From the NCBI GenBank assembly GCA_036924835.1, contig JBAGRR010000001.1, forward strand, positions 2,108,001 to 2,172,000: a DNA stretch of 64,000 nucleotides, given 5' to 3'. This DNA is from Nitrobacteraceae bacterium AZCC 1564. Its GTDB lineage: Bacteria; Pseudomonadota; Alphaproteobacteria; Rhizobiales; Xanthobacteraceae. Every line of letters starts with the position of its first letter. Position 1 is the first letter of the stretch. Below, one piece after another: positions 52,942 to 60,415 of the stretch. The position numbers were made by a program, and so were the translations under genes. The notes under the pieces are model-generated. The model searched no databases. It was not told where the DNA came from and was given only the letters and a program-made list of their open reading frames with translations.

Positions 52942-53109
52942 CTAGCGCGGTGGATCTGACGTTCGTATCAGTATTGACCGCGGATCCATCATACGAACGT
53001 CAGATCCAAAACCGCACTAGTTTTATATTTTTGCTAGTGTCCCTTAGGTTCTGACATTCGTAAACGAGCTAACCGCAAACAAATACGAATGTCAGAACCG
53101 GGACACTAG
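52942..53109. repeat. CTAG dual-hairpin element, copy F
   Basis: Hairpin 1 (52942-53020) runs CTAGCGCGG...CCGCACTAG with a perfect 17-bp stem GGATCTGACGTTCGTAT (52952-52968 with 52991-53007). The linker is 13 bp, TTTTATATTTTTG (53021-53033). Hairpin 2 (53034-53109) runs CTAGTGTCC...GGACACTAG with a perfect 16-bp stem GGTTCTGACATTCGTA (53047-53062 with 53084-53099). The two stems share a core, TCTGACrTTCGTA, found in no other copy here. Orientation as in B. The last CTAG ends 4 bp before the start codon of the 86-residue membrane protein. Confidence 0.95.
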
Positions 53110-53113
53110 AGAC

Positions 53114-53374
53114 ATGAACGCCCAAAAGCTCGAAGCCAACGCCCGCAAAATCGCCTGGCCCAGCGTCATCACTGTGATCAGCGCCGCCATCCTGATCGGC
53201 GCCGAGGTGTTTGGTGCCGCGTTCGCCGGCGGCTGGGCTCTCGCGATCCTGTTCGGCCTCAGCGACACCAGCGCTCACATCGTTCAAGTCGTGCTGTTCG
53301 CGATCGGCGTCGTCATCATGGTTGGCTTCGTGCGCGGCGCACGGCGTGTCGAGCCTTTCACACGCCGCGCCTGA
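53114..53374 (+). CDS. Small membrane protein with two helices (86 aa)
   Basis: Start at ATG 53114. Two hydrophobic segments: about 18-44 (VITVISAAILIGAEVFGAAFAGGWALAI, with a conserved-looking AEVFGAAFAGGWA) and about 54-74 (IVQVVLFAIGVVIMVGFV). The C-terminus RGARRVEPFTRRA is basic and probably cytoplasmic. No family is recognised. The ATG is only 4 bp beyond the terminal CTAG of element F, and GACACTAGAGAC upstream has no good Shine-Dalgarno sequence, so translation may depend on the repeat's structure or start from a leaderless transcript. A clean helix pattern supports a real gene. Confidence 0.78.
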   Translation: MNAQKLEANARKIAWPSVITVISAAILIGAEVFGAAFAGGWALAILFGLSDTSAHIVQVVLFAIGVVIMVGFVRGARRVEPFTRRA

Positions 53375-53543
53375 CGGATTTTTGCGCGTCAAAACTTAAC
53401 GCGCATTCATGTTTCTCAACGTCTGTTAATGCACACGCGACTTTTCCCTCACGTCGTTGAGAATCTTCGCGCGTGGGCAAAAAAAGTCTTGCGCCACCGA
53501 GTCAAAACTCATATTTGCAGCTTTGCCCAATTTCGCACGTGCC

Positions 53544-53803
53544 TGTGGTCGTGTGTCAGTCGGTAGGTATCCGGACAAGAGGCCGGACAGCCGCCAAGGG
53601 GACGAAGAACCGAGGGTCTCACGATCTGTGGATCGAGAGGCCAGCATCTCTCTCAAGGGATGCCGTTGAAGGTGACTTCCCTCCTTGCAACCGTGACTGA
53701 CAGCCGGAGGCGAACCGGCGCACCTCGCTCTCAACGGGGGACGCGACTTAAAGCAACGACGGATCGGGCTTTTTTGGTCTCTGCCGGCTTTCCACCAGCC
53801 GGC
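53544..53803 (+). ncRNA. Structured speF-like leader RNA upstream of ornithine decarboxylase
   Basis: The 618-bp gap before odc holds no gene but a compact RNA fold. A long-range stem TGTCAGTC (53554-53561) / GACTGACA (53695-53702) closes a multi-branched domain. Inside are TCCGG/CCGGA (53570, 53583), CGATC-tgtg-GATCG (53622-53635) and GCATC/GATGC (53644, 53659). Outside follow GCCGG/CCGGC (53703, 53715) and GCCGGCT/AGCCGGC (53783, 53797). The speF RNA motif is known upstream of ornithine decarboxylase genes in alphaproteobacteria. Gene context and position fit it, but I cannot align to the model. A -35/-10-like pair TTGCGC-N17-TATTTG ends near 53517. Confidence 0.6.
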
Positions 53804-53992
53804 GCGAATACCGAAGAGGCTTGTCCTTCATTGCCAGGTGTGCGGGCGGGAGCTTTCCCAACCAATCCACGGCAGCACAGTCTGATCTGAGTTTTGGCTA
53901 TTGCCGCGCTTCCATCGCGCGTCATGGCTCAAGAACTCATATCCGGCGTCATTTTTGGACGGTCCGTCGCTGGGCCGTTTGGGGAGAGTGCC

Positions 53993-55135
53993 ATGACCGA
54001 ACGTATCCAAGAATTCCTGCGCGCCCGCCGCAGCCAGGGTCTCGACACCGAGCCGTGCCTCGTCGTCGACCTTGAGGTCGTGCGCGACAACTATCAGACC
54101 TTCGCGAAGGCGCTGCCGGACTCCCGCGTGTTCTACGCGGTGAAGGCCAATCCTGCGCCCGAAGTGCTGTCGCTGCTGGCTTCGCTCGGTTCGTGCTTCG
54201 ACACTGCGACGGTCGCAGAAATCGAAATGGCGCTGGCCGCCGGTGCGGCGCCTGACCGCATCTCCTTCGGCAACACGATCAAGAAGGAGCGTGACATCGC
54301 GCGTGCCTTCGCGCTCGGCATCCGCCTGTTCGCGGTGGACTGCGCCGCTGAAGTCGAGAAGGTCGCCCGTGTCGCTCCCGGTGCGAAGGTGTTCTGCCGC
54401 ATTCTCTACGATTGCGCAGGCGCTGAGTGGCCGTTGTCGCGCAAGTTCGGCTGCGATCCGGAAATGGCTGTCGACGTCCTCGATCTCGCCAAGCGTCTGG
54501 GCCTGGAGCCATATGGCATCTCGTTCCACGTCGGCTCGCAGCAGCGCAAGGTGAAGGCGTGGGATCGTGCGCTGGCGATGGCCTCGACGGTGTTCCGTGA
54601 CTGTGCCGAGCGTGGAATCAACCTCTCCATGGTCAACATGGGCGGTGGCTTCCCGACGAAGTACCTCAAGGATGTTCCTCCGGTCGTGCAGTACGGCCGG
54701 TCGATCTTCCGTGCGCTTCGCAAGCACTTCGGCAACCAGATCCCGGAAACCATCATCGAGCCGGGCCGCGGCATGGTCGGCAACGCAGGCATCATCGAGA
54801 CCGAAGTCGTCCTCATCTCGAAGAAGAGCGACGACGACGAGAATCGCTGGGTCTATCTCGACATCGGCAAGTTCGGCGGCCTCGCCGAGACGATGGACGA
54901 GTCAATCCGTTACGCCATCCGCACGCCGCATGACGGCGCGGACATGGCGCCATGCATTCTCGCCGGCCCGACCTGCGACTCGGCCGACGTGCTGTATGAG
55001 AAAGTGCCGTATCCGCTGCCCGTCACCCTCGAGATCGGCGACAAGCTGCTGATCGAAGGCACGGGGGCGTATACCTCGACCTACTCGGCAGTGGCGTTCA
55101 ACGGCATCCCGCCGCTGAAGACCTACCACATCTGA
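53993..55135 (+). CDS. Ornithine (or lysine/ornithine) decarboxylase, alanine-racemase fold
   Basis: 380 residues from ATG 53993 with GGGGAGAG seven bases upstream. The PLP Lys is in RVFYAVKANPAPEVL. SFHVGSQQRKV, NMGGGFPTKYL and IEPGRGMVGNAG bind PLP phosphate. The subunit-crossing Cys is in AGPTCDSADVLYE. This is the eukaryotic-like fold III type, common in alphaproteobacteria. It makes putrescine from ornithine (or cadaverine from lysine). It heads a same-strand group with a GNAT gene, a RidA gene and homospermidine synthase, which uses putrescine. A structured leader, possibly of the speF type, precedes it. Confidence 0.93.
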   Translation: MTERIQEFLRARRSQGLDTEPCLVVDLEVVRDNYQTFAKALPDSRVFYAVKANPAPEVLSLLASLGSCFDTATVAEIEMALAAGAAPDRISFGNTIKKERDIARAFALGIRLFAVDCAAEVEKVARVAPGAKVFCRILYDCAGAEWPLSRKFGCDPEMAVDVLDLAKRLGLEPYGISFHVGSQQRKVKAWDRALAMASTVFRDCAERGINLSMVNMGGGFPTKYLKDVPPVVQYGRSIFRALRKHFGNQIPETIIEPGRGMVGNAGIIETEVVLISKKSDDDENRWVYLDIGKFGGLAETMDESIRYAIRTPHDGADMAPCILAGPTCDSADVLYEKVPYPLPVTLEIGDKLLIEGTGAYTSTYSAVAFNGIPPLKTYHI

Positions 55136-55184
55136 GGCTTGTTCTCGGGCTTGCCCCGAGGCTCCTTCAGAGACCCGACTAACC

Positions 55185-55206
55185 GGAAGCCGGCGCGCCG
55201 GCTTCC
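55185..55206. terminator. 22-bp perfect palindrome after ornithine decarboxylase
   Basis: GGAAGCCGGC-GC...GCCGGCTTCC forms a perfect 10-bp stem with a two-base centre, preceded by a CTCGG/CCGAG hairpin (55144-55160). No T-run follows, so partial termination, RNA stabilisation or a binding site are all possible. Confidence 0.4.
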
Positions 55207-55276
55207 ATCCCGTCACAAGCGATTTTGCTGACAACACTCCGCCGCGTGCTGCGGCTGGAGTGGGGACTGACGTGCC

Positions 55277-55882
55277 ATGACTGCTTTTCGGAAGACGGCC
55301 ACCGTTGCCCTCACCACCGACGCTGCTCCGTTCGCGATCCGTGCGGAACGAGCCTCGGACGTCGTTGCGCGTGAAGCGCTGCTGGATGCTTGCTTTGGCG
55401 CCAACCGCCATACGCGCACCTGTCAGCGTCTGCGCGATGGACGCGCGCCCGCCGAAGGCCTTGCCCTGTCGGTGGTGCGCCAGGGCCGGCTGGTTGGCAC
55501 CGTGCGGTTGTGGCACGTCAGCGCAGGGGGCGTCCCTGCGCTAATGCTCGGCCCGCTGGCGGTGGATTCCTCCTGCCGCAGCCTCGGCATCGGCGCGGCC
55601 CTGATGGAACATGCGCTTGACGTTGCGAAGGCGCGCGGCCACGGCGCCGTGATCCTCCTCGGCGACGCGCCTTATTACGCCCGCTTCGGCTTCTCGCCGC
55701 TCAAGACCGGTGAGCTGTCGCTGCCTGGCCCGTTCGAGCGCGATCGCCTGCTCGGACTGGAACTGCGCGCGGGCACACTCGACGACGCATGGGGCATGAT
55801 TGTTCCCACCGGCATGGCAGCTCGCCGTCCGCGTACGCGGCTCGCCGGAAAAGCCCGTCGGCTGGTTACTCACGCAGCTTGA
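55277..55882 (+). CDS. GNAT-family N-acetyltransferase (YhbS-like)
   Basis: 201 residues. The GNAT domain spans about 20-160. Motif A is MLGPLAVDSSCRSLGIGAALMEHAL (R/Q-x-x-G-x-G/A). GDAPYYARFGFSPLKTGELSLPGPF is the YhbS signature region, followed by a C-terminal Arg-rich tail. It lies between ornithine decarboxylase and RidA/homospermidine synthase, so polyamine acetylation is a possible role; no direct evidence. The ATG at 55277 has only a weak ribosome binding site. Confidence 0.85.
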   Translation: MTAFRKTATVALTTDAAPFAIRAERASDVVAREALLDACFGANRHTRTCQRLRDGRAPAEGLALSVVRQGRLVGTVRLWHVSAGGVPALMLGPLAVDSSCRSLGIGAALMEHALDVAKARGHGAVILLGDAPYYARFGFSPLKTGELSLPGPFERDRLLGLELRAGTLDDAWGMIVPTGMAARRPRTRLAGKARRLVTHAA

Positions 55883-55962
55883 TTTGACACCAAAGACTCG
55901 GCATTGCGTGGCTTCAACCAAGCTCCGCAATGTCGCTTTTCATTTTTCATGAGGTCAACAAC

Positions 55963-56352
55963 ATGTCCCGCCGCCTGATTTCCACCGGCTCGCCATTCGA
56001 GAAGACAGCAGGATACAGCCGCGCCGTCGTGGACGGCGATTTCGTCTTCGTGTCCGGCACCACCGGCTACGACTACAGCACCATGACCCTGCCGGAAGAT
56101 GTCACGAGCCAGACACGTAACTGCTTCAAAACCATCGAAGGCGCATTGAAGGAAGCCGGGTTCGCCATGGCCGATATCGTGCGTGCCACCTACTACATCA
56201 CTGACCCAAAGGACGCGGATGCCGTGTTCGCTGTGTGCGGTGAACATCTCGGAGAGATACGTCCGGCCGCAACGCTCCTTGCTGTCGCCGGTCTCTACAA
56301 GCCCGAGATGAAGATCGAAATCGAAGTCACGGCCAAGCGCCGCAGCGCCTGA
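55963..56352 (+). CDS. RidA/YjgF-family enamine/imine deaminase
   Basis: 129 residues from ATG 55963, with GAGG eight bases upstream; an in-frame ATG 33 bp further up has no such site. SPFEKTAGYSRAVVDGDFVFVSGTTGYD and the arginine region GEIRPAATLLAVAGL match the Rid fold, and the conserved Arg (IRPA) that binds the imino acid carboxylate is present. Members hydrolyse reactive imines and enamines from PLP enzymes. Placement between a PLP decarboxylase and homospermidine synthase, which works through imine intermediates, gives it a plausible clean-up role. That is inference. Confidence 0.85.
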   Translation: MSRRLISTGSPFEKTAGYSRAVVDGDFVFVSGTTGYDYSTMTLPEDVTSQTRNCFKTIEGALKEAGFAMADIVRATYYITDPKDADAVFAVCGEHLGEIRPAATLLAVAGLYKPEMKIEIEVTAKRRSA

Positions 56353-56411
56353 CCACCGAAGACTCGCCTCTCGCCGCAATCCCGCGGCCATACTCCCGGA
56401 GACCGCAAACC

Positions 56412-57845
56412 ATGAGTCCGTCTGCCTCGCAGATCCACGCGAAAATCACCGGCCCCATCGTCATGATCGGTTTCGGCTCGATCGGCAAAGGCACCCTGCC
56501 GTTGATCGAAAAGCATTTTGAGTTCGACAAGTCGCGCTTCGTCATCATCGACCCGCATGCGGACGGCGAACTTGCGAAGAAACATGGCGTGAAGTTTCTC
56601 AAGCAGGCGGTCACCAAGGAAAACTATCGCGAACTGCTGCCACCCCTCCTGACCCAAGGCGGCGGCCAAGGTTTCTGCGTCAACGTCTCGGTGGACACCT
56701 CCTCCGTTGCGATTATGGAGCTGTGCCGCGAAATCGGTGCGCTCTATGTCGACACCGTCGTTGAGCCATGGACAGGCTTTTACTTCGACAAGAGCATGGG
56801 GCCGGAGGCCCGCTCTAACTATGTGCTGCGCGAGACGCTTCTCGCCGCTAAGCGCAAGAACCCTGGTGGCACGACCGCTGTCTCCACCTGCGGGGCCAAC
56901 CCGGGCATGGTGTCATGGTTCGTCAAGCAGGCATTGCTCAACCTTGCCGGCGACCTCAAGCTCAACGTCAAAGAGCCGAAGACGCGCGAGGAATGGGGCA
57001 AACTGGCGCAAGCCGCCGGTGTGAAGGGCATCCACATCGCCGAACGTGATACCCAGCGCTCCAAGAACCCGAAGCCAAGGAATATGTTCGTCAACACATG
57101 GTCCGTTGAAGGCTTTGTCTCGGAAGGCCTGCAGCCTGCCGAACTTGGCTGGGGAACTCATGAGAAGTGGATGCCGGAGACCGGCCGCACTCATAAGGAA
57201 GGCTGCGGCGCGGCGATCTATCTGCTGCAACCAGGCGCCAACACGCGAGTGCGCTCATGGTGCCCAACGCCTGGACCGCAGTACGGCTTCCTCGTCACCC
57301 ACAACGAGTCGATTTCGATCGCCGACTACTTCACTTTGCGTGAAGGCGACAAGGTCGTGTATCGCCCGACCTGCCACTACGCGTATCATCCGGCCGATGA
57401 CGCGGTCCTGTCGCTGCACGAAATGTTCGGCGCAGAAGGCAAGATGCAGCCGTCATGGATGATCCTCGACGAGCATGAGATCGTGGACGGTGTCGACGAA
57501 CTCGGCGTGCTGCTCTATGGCCACGGCAAGAACGCCTACTGGTATGGATCGCAGCTCTCGATCGAAGAGACGCGTCGTCTGGCTCCGTATCAGAACGCCA
57601 CCGGCATGCAGGTGACGTCTGCAGTGCTCGCCGGTATGGTCTGGGCACTGGAAAATCCAAACGCCGGCATCGTCGAGGCCGACGAAATCGATTTCCGTCG
57701 CTGCCTTCAGATCCAGCTACCGTACCTCGGACCGGTGAAGGGCTACTACACAGATTGGACGCCGCTCACCGATCGTCAAACGCTGTTTCCGGAAGATATC
57801 GACACCAGCGATCCGTGGCAGTTCCGGAATATCCTGGTCCGGTAA
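56412..57845 (+). CDS. hss: Homospermidine synthase
   Basis: 477 residues, the usual length for bacterial homospermidine synthase (Blastochloris viridis type). The N-terminal Rossmann motif is IVMIGFGSIGKGTLPLI. VVEPWTGFYFDK, STCGANPGMVSWFVKQAL, PGPQYGFLVTHNESISIADYF and CHYAYHPADDAVLSL are highly conserved in the family. It joins two putrescines, with NAD as cofactor, to homospermidine and ammonia. It is the last gene of the odc group, so the operon makes homospermidine from ornithine. Homospermidine is the main polyamine of many alphaproteobacteria. A strong terminator follows. Confidence 0.96.
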   Translation: MSPSASQIHAKITGPIVMIGFGSIGKGTLPLIEKHFEFDKSRFVIIDPHADGELAKKHGVKFLKQAVTKENYRELLPPLLTQGGGQGFCVNVSVDTSSVAIMELCREIGALYVDTVVEPWTGFYFDKSMGPEARSNYVLRETLLAAKRKNPGGTTAVSTCGANPGMVSWFVKQALLNLAGDLKLNVKEPKTREEWGKLAQAAGVKGIHIAERDTQRSKNPKPRNMFVNTWSVEGFVSEGLQPAELGWGTHEKWMPETGRTHKEGCGAAIYLLQPGANTRVRSWCPTPGPQYGFLVTHNESISIADYFTLREGDKVVYRPTCHYAYHPADDAVLSLHEMFGAEGKMQPSWMILDEHEIVDGVDELGVLLYGHGKNAYWYGSQLSIEETRRLAPYQNATGMQVTSAVLAGMVWALENPNAGIVEADEIDFRRCLQIQLPYLGPVKGYYTDWTPLTDRQTLFPEDIDTSDPWQFRNILVR

Positions 57846-57871
57846 ACCGGCATCAGCAGGAAAGAAACGCG

Positions 57872-57899
57872 AAAGGCCAAGCATCTGCTTGGCCTTTTT
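57872..57899 (+). terminator. Intrinsic terminator of the polyamine operon
   Basis: AAGGCCAAGC pairs with GCTTGGCCTT (57873-57896) and runs into TTTTT. It also lies beyond the convergent gene ending at 57920 and may serve both. Confidence 0.9.
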
Positions 57900-57919
57900 C
57901 TTTTGACGATACGCTCGCG

Positions 57920-58255
57920 CTATTTCCTGACCGGCTCACCCATCTTCTCTGCCGGAGCAGGCGGCAACGCTGGCTTTGCACCGCCCTTCTGTGCGTCTGC
58001 GTCAGGACGCGCGGGTTCTGGTGGGGGTGTCGTTGGCCGCGTGCCACCCGGCTTCGGATCCGCCGGACCGTTATCCTTGCCAGGTGGCACCGATGGCCTG
58101 TCTGTAGGTGGCTGTGTGGTTTGCGCAAACTGCAGCTGATCGCGTGCGGCCAGCTGCATCAGCGAGATTCCGGATACCACCAAGCCGCCAGCGACCATGA
58201 TGGCCGCAAGTACAAAATCCCTACGATCTGTCCGCCTCGTCTCGTTCGGAGTCAT
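57920..58255 (-). CDS. Hypothetical single-helix Pro-rich periplasmic protein
   Basis: 111 residues from ATG 58255; an ATG at 58267 is an equally weak alternative. MTPNETRRTDRRDF precedes one membrane segment (about 15-37, VLAAIMVAGGLVVSGISLMQLA), suggesting an anchored protein with a basic cytoplasmic tail. The rest (about 45-111) is Pro/Asp/Lys-rich and disordered, e.g. TTPPPEPARPDADAQKGG. No domain is recognised. It is convergent with hss. Confidence 0.65.
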   Translation of the reverse strand: MTPNETRRTDRRDFVLAAIMVAGGLVVSGISLMQLAARDQLQFAQTTQPPTDRPSVPPGKDNGPADPKPGGTRPTTPPPEPARPDADAQKGGAKPALPPAPAEKMGEPVRK

Positions 58256-58395
58256 TTCAGCACCCATCGTTCTGGACAGGGCCAACGACGCGCGAGTGCC
58301 TAAGTTCCGACGCGAGACGAATGTGTCGCGCCACGGCTCAATCGATTGTGAAAGAAATTTCGGAACCGAATTGCCGGACGCGCACTCGTGGTTCA

Positions 58396-59126
58396 TCAGT
58401 CCTTGGTGCTGACGTCCCATGTCGCATGGCGAACGCCGGGCTGGCGCGCGAGATCGGCCACGACGACATCGAGCTCTTTTGCTTCCACCGCCGTGCTGAC
58501 AAGGGTCGCGATGATTTCCACAACGCCATCGGCGCGGTCCAGCACGTTGACGTCGCTTACCGGATATTTTGCTGCCTCAAGCTTTGCGATCAGTAACTCA
58601 CGTATATCGTTCATCGACCCAGTGCTCGTTGTCACCAGCAGCTCATAAATTGCCTCCGATGATCGTTCATCCAAGGGCCTACGATTAATTGCATTGACCA
58701 GCGGACGCAGCAACGTATTGGCCGCGAGCACAACTATGGTAAGCGCGGTAGCCTGCGCGATCATGTCCGCACCGGCGCAACTGCCGACCGCCGCCGATCC
58801 CCACAACGTCGCAGCCGTATTCAGGCCGCGAACGTTCGTCCCTTCTTTCATGATCACCCCGGCGCCGAGGAACCCGATGCCGGAGACCACATAGGCAATG
58901 ACGCGCACCGCGCCCTCCGCGGCGGCCAGATGCATGGCGAGGTCGACAAACGCCGCGGCGCTAACTGCCACCAGCACATTGGTGCGCAGGCCTGCGGTAC
59001 GCAGGCGATATTGACGCTCGGCACCAATCAGGGTGCCGAGCACGAAAGCAGCGATCAGACTTCAGACTGGTGAGGGTATCGAGAAAATCGAAGGTCTGGA
59101 AAGTCGTAAGGAAACGAAGGCCGACT
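58396..59126 (-). pseudogene. MgtC/SapB-family membrane protein, 5' end broken
   Basis: The body matches Mgt[63 protein letters not shown], plus a C-terminal ACT-like domain. The N-terminal helix is displaced: TFDFLDTLTSL lies in one frame, then a perfect 7-bp tandem duplication (TCAGACT twice, 59055-59068 plus strand) shifts the frame before [12 protein letters not shown]. Removing one copy restores [14 protein letters not shown]. The repaired frame has no ATG, GTG or TTG before element G at 59127. Two independent lesions make this a likely true pseudogene. A short product from GTG 59043 cannot be excluded. Intact MgtC inhibits ATP synthase or supports growth in low Mg2+. Confidence 0.82.
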
Positions 59127-59291
59127 CTAGTGTCCCGATTCCGTAGTTCGCATTATTCCGCTGCACCTTCGTTTGCGAACTTCGGAATCGAAGGACACTA
59201 ACAAATTATTGATCTAGTGCGGCTTTGGTTCAGAAGTCCGCATCTCAGACTCGCCGCACGAATGATGCGGACTTCTGAACCGCCACACTAG
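59127..59291. repeat. CTAG dual-hairpin element, copy G
   Basis: Hairpin 1 (59127-59201) runs CTAGTGTCC...GGACACTAA; its 16-bp stem (59136-59151 with 59175-59190, core CCGTAGTTCGC) has one mismatch. The linker is 12 bp (59202-59213). Hairpin 2 (59214-59291) runs CTAGTGCGG...CCACACTAG with a perfect 17-bp stem GGTTCAGAAGTCCGCAT (59227-59243 with 59265-59281). Loops are nearly identical to copy D. It borders the broken start of mgtC on the left and the stop codon of the WD40 gene (59292-59294) directly on the right. Confidence 0.94.
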
Positions 59292-60302
59292 CTACAGCGG
59301 AAGCAAGCCAGCGTCGCCGTCTTCGGTTGCAAAAGCAAGCAACGCCCCCTTCGCATTCCATGACAGTGCGGCGACCGGTTCTCCGCCATTCCTGCGCACG
59401 AGGATTTCCGCACCATCCTCGATGCGGACCATCAGGATGGTTCCGTCGCTATAGCCGACCGCGAAGATTTCATCCTTGGGATGGCACGCAACGACGGTGG
59501 CCTTGGCTTGCAGCGGCGCCAGCATCGCCGGCTCCTTGCCCATCGGTCCATCCTTGCTCGCGAAAGGCCACAGGATCACGCTGTCCGAACCCGACGTCGC
59601 CAAGAATTTCCCACCGACACTCCAGGACATCGAACGCACGCGCGACGGATATCCAGTCATGCGCATGTGCCGCGAATCGGCCAGCCGCCAGCCATGCAAC
59701 GCAGCCTCGTGCATCGATGTCACCAGAAAGCGATTGTCCGCGCTGAAGGTGATCCCGAGGTGCGAGCCTTTCCACTCAAGAAATTCAGGCTTCCCGCTCA
59801 TGTTCGGAAACCAGAGTGTCACGCCGTTGTAATGCGCAATGCCGAGTCGCAGCCCCTTTGGAGCAAACGCCAGCCCGCCGACGGTGGACGGTACGTCAAG
59901 CGACTTCTCTTCGCCTTTCAGAGCCCGCACGAACGCCGTCTTGCCGGCCGACCAGGCGACCGCGCCATCGGGATGAATGGCGACATTGTCGATCCAGCGG
60001 CGCTTGACGTCCGTCGCCAGCGTCTCGATTTGGGATTTGGCATCGACGGCAACCAGCTGGCCGTCATCGCCACCGGCGATCACGCGCTTGCCATCCGCGG
60101 CGGAACACAGAATACCGCCACCATGAATCGTGACTGAGGTCGTCTCGCCTTCTTTGTTTGCGAGCGACACGCTCTCCTCAGCGCCGACGAACACCGCGAC
60201 GTCGCCGAGGAAATGTACCGCCGTTGCAGGTGCACTAAGCGCGATCTTGGTCACGCGGTCAGTCACAGAGACAATGGACGCAGGATCGTTCGAAGACATC
60301 AT
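59292..60302 (-). CDS. WD40-repeat protein linked to zinc homeostasis genes
   Basis: 336 residues with no signal peptide, so cytoplasmic. At least six WD40-like blades can be picked out, e.g. VAIHPDGAVAWSAGKTAF, LAFAPKGLRLGIAHYNGVTLWF, ITFSADNRFLVTSMHEAALHGW, MSWSVGGKFLATSGSDSVILWPF and LSWNAKGALLAFATEDGDAGLL. It probably forms a seven-bladed propeller acting as a scaffold. It follows the COG0523 GTPase gene by 113 bp on the same strand, after znuCBA. Such a neighbour is frequent in Hyphomicrobiales as far as I recall, but its role in zinc handling is unknown. The stop codon directly abuts element G. Confidence 0.85.
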   Translation of the reverse strand: MMSSNDPASIVSVTDRVTKIALSAPATAVHFLGDVAVFVGAEESVSLANKEGETTSVTIHGGGILCSAADGKRVIAGGDDGQLVAVDAKSQIETLATDVKRRWIDNVAIHPDGAVAWSAGKTAFVRALKGEEKSLDVPSTVGGLAFAPKGLRLGIAHYNGVTLWFPNMSGKPEFLEWKGSHLGITFSADNRFLVTSMHEAALHGWRLADSRHMRMTGYPSRVRSMSWSVGGKFLATSGSDSVILWPFASKDGPMGKEPAMLAPLQAKATVVACHPKDEIFAVGYSDGTILMVRIEDGAEILVRRNGGEPVAALSWNAKGALLAFATEDGDAGLLPL

Positions 60303-60415
60303 TGATCACTCTATGACCTCATGACCTAGGACGTGCCACGCACGGCACGTCTCGCCACGAGCAAAAGGAAAAATCACACCGGAAATGCTTTAGGGCCCGC
60401 ACCTCGGCATGCCAA

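Noticed and set aside
53457-53890. Several short plus-strand frames before ornithine decarboxylase
   Set aside because: They overlap a strongly structured leader RNA and have no conserved motif, helix pattern or good start. Leader peptides cannot be excluded but none is supported.
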